Origin: Plicaturopsis crispa FD-325 SS-3
Taxonomy: Eukaryota > Basidiomycota > Agaricomycetes > Amylocorticiales > Amylocorticiaceae
Length of the DNA: 64,000 nt
Direction of reading: 5' to 3'
Assembly: GCA_000827205.1 (NCBI GenBank)
Contig: KN832561.1
Location: 221,170 to 285,169, forward strand
Below the pieces are notes generated by a model. That model made no database searches. It had not been told where the DNA came from and was given only the letters and a program-made list of their open reading frames with translations. Shown here in pieces: positions 57,689-64,000 of the stretch. A program made the translations under genes and the position numbers. Position 1 is the stretch's first letter; each line of letters begins with the position of its first letter.

Positions 57689-58791
57689 CTAAGCGTTGAC
57701 GGACACAGGGTGGCTATGCCGCGAGGGGGCGTGCAGATGCGACGATGCGCAGTGGTGCGGGATCGGGAACGAGCGCAGCAGCTCGTGCATCGACGGCAGG
57801 AAGTGTCGCCTTGGCGCAACCTGCACCTCGACGTGTGGAGGCTCGACCTTGGTGAGCTCCAGCGGCGGCTCGACGAGCGTGTCGGGCGTGCGCGGCGATG
57901 CGGACCCAGGCGTGGACGGCTGCTGCGGGCTCGACGCCTCGAGCTCCGGCAGCGCCGCCTCCGACGCGTGCCGTGCGTGGGCGTGGTGCTTCCGCGGCGA
58001 CGAGGTTTGCGAGGATGCAAAAGATGTCGAGGAGGAGACGTGAGAGGCAGCGACATGGTGGTGGTGGTGATGGTGGGAGCGACGGTGTGCGTGCGCGTGC
58101 ATGGTGAGCGCGGAGAGGCTGTCGTGGTGGCTGAGCACGTCCGCCTCCGTGATGCCTAGCTCGAAGTCGAGCACGTCGAGGAACTCGCGCTCGATGCGGC
58201 CGACATCGCGCTTCCCGAAGACGCCCGTGCACAGCGCCCAGTGCACGTTCTTTAGTGTAGAGTCGTTCAGGTACTGTTCATCAAACAAACGCTTATCAGT
58301 CTCATGTAAATCAAAGATAGGTAGATTGAGGGAAAGTACCTTGGAAGCAACCATGACTGCGCCGAGGAAGACACGCTCGCAGGCCCACTCCTCCAGTGCG
58401 ATGTGCAGGTGCGGCCGCGCACGATCGATGTAGACGAGCGCTGCGAGGAGCACGGGCGTTGTGATCTCCGCGCGGGTGAGGACGTTGTGCACGAATGTGC
58501 TGAATTTGGACGTCTCGGTGTGGCGCGACAGCGAGCGGCCGCGGGACGAGGAGGAGGGGCGGCCCATCGCAAAGTCCACCGCTTCGACGACACAGTCTAT
58601 CGCATAATCTGCAAAACGACAAAGGAGAAAGTGAGCACGAGATCGATCTAATGTAGGTGTGGTGGGATGGGGTACTTACCGATAACGGGTCGCGATAATT
58701 TGAGATCGACGAGCTCGAGGAGCTCTGGGGAGTGTGTAGCGGGGTCTACGAGACTAGCGCTGTGCACTGGGGAGTATGAAGCGGCGACCAT
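57689..58791 (-). CDS. PHO80/PCL-type cyclin
   Basis: Three exons on the minus strand, 58791-58680, 58608-58340 and 58273-57689, 321 aa. The second intron (58,274-58,339) is 66 nt and open in frame, so reading straight through would wrongly add 22 residues; splicing restores VASKYLNDSTLKNVHWALC. Cyclin-fold landmarks of the Pcl family are STFVHNVLTRAEITTPVLLA, LVYIDRARPHLHI, CERVFLGAVMVASKYLND and IEREFLDVLDFELGI. Such cyclins activate Pho85-type kinases in phosphate, glycogen and cell-cycle control. Downstream of the fold is a His-rich stretch (HAHAHRRSHHHHHHHVAASH) and a Ser/Pro-rich tail. The exact Pcl subgroup is not decidable. Confidence 0.88.
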
Positions 58792-61169
58792 CGTTGTTGC
58801 TGCAAAGGCGGGCAAGTCTTTGTTGGGTGCGAGCCGGGCGACGGAGGGGAAAGTAAGGATTTCATGGCGCCGAGCACTAGGGGTATTTAAAGCGATGAGT
58901 GAGTATGAGTGCGTTTTTTGCGTTGCGGCGGATCCGGATGCGGCTGTAATTGGCAGACGCGGTGACACAGCAGACGGTGACACATCTCCCCGGCTGGCGG
59001 CTTCCCTTTCCACTCCCCCCAATCCGGCGACTTTCGTGCCCAATCCGCTTCGGTTTTGGCGCGGAAATGGGTTAAATGGTCGCTTAGATGACTGAGGGCG
59101 TCTGACGAAGACGCAGTCCCCGGGTCGGAACGAGTCACCGTCGTGGCCCTCGGCATCGTGGCTTTCGGTATTCAATATCATTGGCGTCGCCTAACACTTT
59201 TTTTTTGCGCTGCGGCCGGGCTGACTGGTCACTGCGAGTCCTTTCTCCGTGCCCCCAGGAGTCAGATGCACAGCATGCGCAGCTCGCCCCCCATTCCCCT
59301 GTAAGTTACAACAAATCCTGTCCACCATCCTGTATTGTATTTTCCCCCTCCGTCGGCGGCCAATTGCAGTTAATTCTCATCGCATACGCCGCAGACGCTG
59401 ATCGCGCGTCTCAAATTCGAAGTTGGGACCGCAATTTTCCCGGGCTCCTGGGAGTTCCAAACGCTCACTGGAGTCATTTACAGTATTGCAATAATGCAAC
59501 TCTGAAGATAATGAACATCAATTAACCGTGCACGCGCCGGGAATAAAGGTGCGGGTCCTAAGCTCTCGCGAACAGCCCGGAATACCGTGCGTGGCGTGCG
59601 TGCGCTTCAGAATCGTGACTCAGCGCAGCCGGTCTGCATCGCACCTAACACCTATCGCACATAATCCATCCATCCATCCATCACCTGCGTACTTACGAAC
59701 GACGATGGCACGGCTTGCCTGCGTGTACCACCACTGATTTGCGATTTGCAATTATATATCTGATAAATCAATGAGATTATTCATTCACGCAGTCGCGATG
59801 GCATCTGACTCGATGTCAGTAAGCTGTGATCCACGTATTTGCTGCGATGTGATCCACGTATTGTCCTTAGCTGCGACCCACGTATAATGCGCGCGACCCA
59901 CCGTAAATTCCAGAAATGCCAGCCACCCCTTTCACCGAGTACCGACGGCTTGTTCATCCTCATCCTCCTCCTCATTCCATTCGAGTTTGTGGCCCAAAAA
60001 TTATCGGCTCGTGCGCTCCGATTGTCTTCAGCCTCATACGCATATTGGGAGCGCGCAGAGGAAGAAGCAGGAATCCTGATAGCAGGATGAGTGGCCAGAA
60101 GGGGCCTCATTCTGCGATTAGCTCGAGACGCGTCGGGACCCACTTAAACCCGCGACTGCGTCCAATCGCATGTCTTCCCCCGCATCGACCACCGTATCAA
60201 CTCCGTAGCATGTTATTCCCGTTTCTCCCGTGCCATTCCCGTGTGCGGTGGCGAGGTCATTCCCGTGTCCAGTGGCGTTTGGCGAGTGCGACCTCGCCCC
60301 CTTCGTGCACGCTAATCGATGATAATGCTGCGAGCGAGGTGTGAAAAAACAATAAGGAGCTTCGAAATACGCGCTCATTAGGGCGTTGGCTGTAATCTAA
60401 ACGCTGATCATCTACCCGGAATCAGCCAGCCTCTCCTCGACTCGTCCATTTTTGACGCCCCCGCATTTCGCCAGGATCTCGACCAATATTGCGGTGTGTG
60501 TGTGGACGACATATGGTAGGCAGGCTGCTCACGAACTGCTCACGGATATCAGCACGTTGGCGGCGTCGGTGTTCCCTCGAAGACACCGCGTCAACTGTAT
60601 CCCGGTGGCCCGAAACGCACGGATGTACGGGTGAGACGTTCCGCCACCCGCCGCCTCCATAAAATCAGTTCGCCGACGTACGGCGTTCACGCTCCCGAGC
60701 TGAAAGAACACCAGTAGTGGCAATATTTATTTGAATCGTGACTCTGGAGACCGAAAAGCCGACCACGTAGCGCCGACCTGACAGCGGTGAGAGACCTCCA
60801 GTGGAAGAGAAGCGTATAAATTACGAGCCCGCCCGACGCGGGCGCACAGATGCTGGTGTTACAAACAGCGGAAGCAAATAACCACGAATCGCCGATACCC
60901 ATACCCATGCAATACTCATACCCACCATCATCATCATCAGCCTCATCATCGTCATGCGCTAGTCTCGTGTGTGCATCATGCAGCGTGCAAGTGTCGACGA
61001 GCGTGCACGGGAAATGGAGGAGGAGGATATCGGGAGCACGAGGGGCACGTGCATACACGTCAAGAAGCGGGCGCGCAAGATGGATACGCCGACCGTGCAC
61101 TCCCGTGCGTCACCATCCCAGTTGCTCTCTAGCAGACGTCACGCGTCGTTGGAGGCAGCCTGATGACCC
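58792..61169. other. 2.4-kb gene-free spacer
   Basis: The left part is the promoter and leader of the cyclin. At about 59,827-59,890 there are three imperfect copies of a unit containing GATCCACGTATT. CATTCCCGTG recurs near 60,233-60,268. A CAT trinucleotide run lies near 60,925-60,950. No gene is supported. Confidence 0.4.
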
Positions 61170-62357
61170 CTACGCCGCCGCCGCCGCCGCCGGTTTGCGC
61201 GTCTTGCTCCCGCGCGGCCGGCCCCGCGGCCGCTTCGCAGGCGTCTGCCCGTCCCCTGCGTCCGCCGCGCCCCGCTTCTGCTCCCCCGCGCCGTTCAGCC
61301 GCCGGTCGTTCAAGTATCTGGCGACAGCACATCAGCATTCAGTCGGCCGATAAGAACATGGCACGGGAAATGCAGGTATAAACCGCGTGAAATGCAGGCA
61401 TAGATAAAACAGATGGTGGAGAAAGGCTCACTGGGACGACTTCTCGTCGAGCGTGCTCTGTAGGCTCGGCAGCGGGGGCTGGCCGAGCTCCTGCCGCAGC
61501 CTGTCGACATCGCTCTTCGCGAGCGCGTACTCCCCCTCCGTCAGCGCTGCGATCTTCCCCCGCAGGTCCGTGCATCTACGTCATCGTCAGCTGCACGTCA
61601 GGCCGTGGAGGGACGAGAATAAGTAAGTACTCTTTGGTGATGGAGGCTTCGAGCAGATCGGCCTGCAGGGAGTTCGCGCATGAGTGACGTCGTGCGTGCG
61701 TGCGTGAGAGTGGGGTGCGTACCTTGTCCCTATCCTCGTTCACCTTGGGAAGGCGTGCATCTGGTCAGGTGGATACATACGCGGAACGGGGTGCGGTAAA
61801 GACGCACCTCTCTCAGGCAGTTCAGCAGCCGATTCCGCTCGCTCTCCAGCCTGTGCGCGTCATCTCATGTCAGATCGTACGCCACAAATTATGAATACTG
61901 AGACGCAACTTGTTCTTCTGCTCCTTAATATCCTGTATCGCCTTCCCCTTGTTCTCCAGCGCCGCGTGCGCAGAGAGTATATGCGCGGTGTGTAGCTGGA
62001 GCGTCAGCGCGTGGCGTCTGCAGCGTTCAGTTCGCTCCGTTAGTGTATCGCAGAATCGGCCGGAGGACACGGGGAGGGAAGAAGGATAGAGACGTACTTG
62101 AGCTCGGCAGTCTTCGCGAGGTGCACGAGATCCTTCGTCCAGTCGCCCGTAGCTACCAGAGGCGTCTGCTGTTGCCCTTGCTGTCCCTGTCCCTGCCCCT
62201 GCTGTCCATGCTGCCCCTGCCCCTGCCCCTGCTGCTGTTGCTGCGAATGTGATGGTTGCTGCGGTTGAGATTGCTGCCCATCGACAACACTCGACGGGCC
62301 CGCCTGCGCAGCGAGGAAGTTGCCCGATGTCGGCGCGTACGGCTGGTGGTGCGCCAT
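61170..62357 (-). CDS. Coiled-coil protein with C-terminal AT-hook, 251 aa
   Basis: Seven exons on the minus strand: 62357-62098, 62017-61910, 61850-61808, 61743-61723, 61662-61631, 61575-61432 and 61317-61170. Every junction keeps phase, including a 21-nt exon. The N terminus is Gln/Gly-rich low complexity (QQQQQGQGQGQHGQQGQGQG). A helical region of about 130 residues follows (GDWTKDLVHLAKTAELKRHA, ESERNRLLNCLREVNEDRDK, SDVDRLRQELGQPPLPSLQS). The C terminus holds RPRGRPRGSKTRK, a textbook AT-hook core (GRP flanked by Arg/Lys) that binds the minor groove of AT-rich DNA. The last codons are an alanine run. It is probably a small nuclear DNA-binding cofactor. The family was not recognised. Confidence 0.78.
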
Positions 62358-64000
62358 CTTGCTGATAATACAAACGCGATTATTACGCAGAGAACTGGAA
62401 ACTAGAGTGGCGAGGGTACGCGAGGACTCCGACCACTTTCAAGTGATCCTCAAATTGATAGCGGGAGGTATTTTGGCCAATGGGGGGAGGGTGGCGCGGG
62501 TATTTGGTGGTGTTAGGATTGGTCGGGCTATGGACGCTCGTCCATCGCTACTGCTAAGATACTTACTTTGTTTGTGGATTCGTGGATTGAATTTTTAAAT
62601 CGTGCAGGATATAATATTTTGTATTGTTGTTGTAAAGAAGTACAGTGGATAGAAATTTGACGATATCTGCGTCAAAGTGCTCAGTGCTGCGGCCGTGTCC
62701 CGAAATGCTTGGAAACAGAAACGCAGCATCTCCACAGTTGAACACACGCTCCAAGCCGCCGCCCGAGAAGCCTAAGCCTGGAGATGATTTAGGTGCACCA
62801 CAAAGTCAGCCTGCGCCGCAGTATAATGCAGCAAGGTCGCAGTAAGGCCGACGGCATCGTAAACGGGTGCGACAGCGGACGAGTAGATATCTCCCTGTAG
62901 ATAGATAGGTAAATCAGGGAGTTAAGACGGTCAGTGGCGTCTGAGCAAGAAGATACAACATACAACGTAGCTTACTATTACTTATCGATATAGGGCCTAC
63001 CCAAACGGAGGAATCGACGGGACGAATGGGAGTCGTACGGCCGCACACCTGAGGTGTCGGTGCTAAAGACTCGGGTTTCCAGGACGATGATATACATGTA
63101 TGTGTCGTATCCAGCGTCCGCTGTCTTCGGAAACGAGGGTTAAGGGTCGAGATTGGGGGCCCGATTTCACGCCAGGACACTGCCCGGATAACGACATGAA
63201 TCGCCAGTGCTCGCCTCTGCGCAAATTCCGTGTTCGCCTCAATCCAAGTTCCGTGACACAGCACCTAATTCGGAAGATGAGTAGTGCAGTGAGCAAGACG
63301 CATGTTCCCCAGGCGACGAAAGGCTATCACCACGCAGTTCGAGCGAGCGCTCAGGTATTCGAAACACAGCGCCTGCATTCTTCTTCACGTCCCCCGCGTT
63401 TCAAGAGCACTTCACCTTTTTTTCGCGCTAAGGAGCAGACGGCTTTCGCGGTTTCTGCACAACCTGATTTATGATCTGCACAACATTAAGCACGGCGCGA
63501 GTGAATGGGGATGCCGGTGTCTTGTGTTCGTAACATAGGCACGCTAAACTCTGTCCGTCGTTGTCGGAGCCCTCCCTCGGTGATCATGATGACTGTCATC
63601 CCGCGAATAAGCTTTTGTATAGTGCGGGGAAAGGAACGACATGAGCGTGCTTACATATATTGAGTTAAGTCCCGCGCAATCCGGCTTTAATGGACGGCGC
63701 GTGCGGAGACCCGACGTGAAGGAAGGAGGGTACAGCCCCGCAAGGCCGGACGCAACGTTAACAGCGCGTTAAATCCTGGGCGATGTCCGGTGTGGGCCAA
63801 ATTTTTTTGGTGGTTTTCGTAGCGATCCTCGTAAAAACGATACGGGCGTCCGTATACTATTTCCGCGATGTCATAGTGCGAGAGATTGTACACGGGCGAG
63901 ACTCGGGTGTTTCGAGCGTCGGACCAGCGCCGCCGATGACGATTAGCGTCCGGGACGAGCAGCTCGGGCGACGGGATTGAACAGTCCAAAGGTCGAGGTA
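62358..64000. other. Right-end region with no confident gene
   Basis: It begins with the promoter of the AT-hook gene. A plus-strand frame at 62,705-62,845 (MLGNRNAASPQLNTRSKPPP, then PKPGDDLGAP) reads like a short Pro-rich coding exon but has no recognised family and no clear partner exon. Nothing else is supported up to the window edge. Confidence 0.35.

Noticed and set aside
58274-58339. 22 extra residues in the cyclin if the frame is read straight through
   Set aside because: The stretch has GT...AG ends, is pyrimidine-rich, and interrupts the conserved VASKYLND helix, so it is an intron that happens to be open.
1-64000. tRNA or rRNA genes
   Set aside because: No T-loop-like GGTTCGAATCC sequence in a cloverleaf context and no rRNA core sequence was noticed. 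A dedicated covariance search could still find one.

Overview
The window looks like nuclear DNA of a basidiomycete fungus, probably an agaricomycete. Genes are compact and cut by many introns of about 50-70 nt with GT...AG ends. Spacers are mostly short, and the gene set is typically fungal: Mdm12 of the ERMES complex, Mrp51/mS51, a Zn(II)2Cys6 regulator, a PHO80/PCL-type cyclin and an Asi-like RING protein. The species cannot be told from the sequence. No bacterial features, rRNA, tRNA, CRISPR or recognisable retroelement protein was seen. All exon coordinates below come from reading splice signals and protein continuity by eye, with reading phase checked across each junction.

Layout. 0-1.6 kb: 3' part of a gene for a very Cys-rich protein (+). 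2.0-2.7 kb: unknown protein (-). 3.18-3.70 kb: a 522-bp element with about 90-bp terminal inverted repeats, 83 bp before ELP3. 3.8-10.6 kb: ELP3 (+), MDM12 (-), mitochondrial tRNA 2-thiouridylase MTU1 (+), MRP51 (-). 10.86-11.57 kb: a large imperfect palindrome. 12.9-20.0 kb: Golgi nucleotide-sugar transporter (+), NEDD1-like WD40/coiled-coil protein (-), Golgi apyrase (+). 21.0-23.8 kb: nine-exon putative chromatin protein with PWWP/Tudor-like segments (-). 25.4-26.8 kb: Ser/Pro/His-rich unknown protein (-). 27.8-31.4 kb: 13-exon zinc-cluster transcription factor (-).

31.4-39.6 kb is a gene-poor stretch with only short coding-like fragments. 39.65-42.45 kb: CDC4-type F-box/WD40 gene (+). 42.5-47.8 kb: PPIL1-type cyclophilin (-), D-aminoacyl-tRNA deacylase (+), cardiolipin-pathway PGS1 (-). 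48.1-49.4 kb: a truncated, frame-disrupted second copy of the CDC4 WD40 region (+). 49.7-51.7 kb: tandem pair of atypical short-chain dehydrogenases (-). 52.2-54.6 kb: multi-pass membrane protein with a C-terminal RING (+). 54.6-64 kb is sparse, with a PCL-type cyclin (57.7-58.8 kb, -) and a seven-exon coiled-coil/AT-hook protein (61.2-62.4 kb, -).

Themes. Four genes serve mitochondria (MDM12, MTU1, MRP51, PGS1). ELP3 and MTU1 both modify the wobble uridine of tRNAs, in cytosol and mitochondrion respectively, and DTD1 proofreads aminoacyl-tRNA. The nucleotide-sugar transporter and the apyrase belong to the same Golgi glycosylation cycle: nucleotide sugar in, nucleoside diphosphate hydrolysed so that the monophosphate can be exchanged. 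I see no convincing wholly new system. The best leads are the two inverted-repeat elements, the CDC4 WD40 copy, the atypical SDR pair, the Asi-like RING protein and the PWWP/Tudor-like protein.
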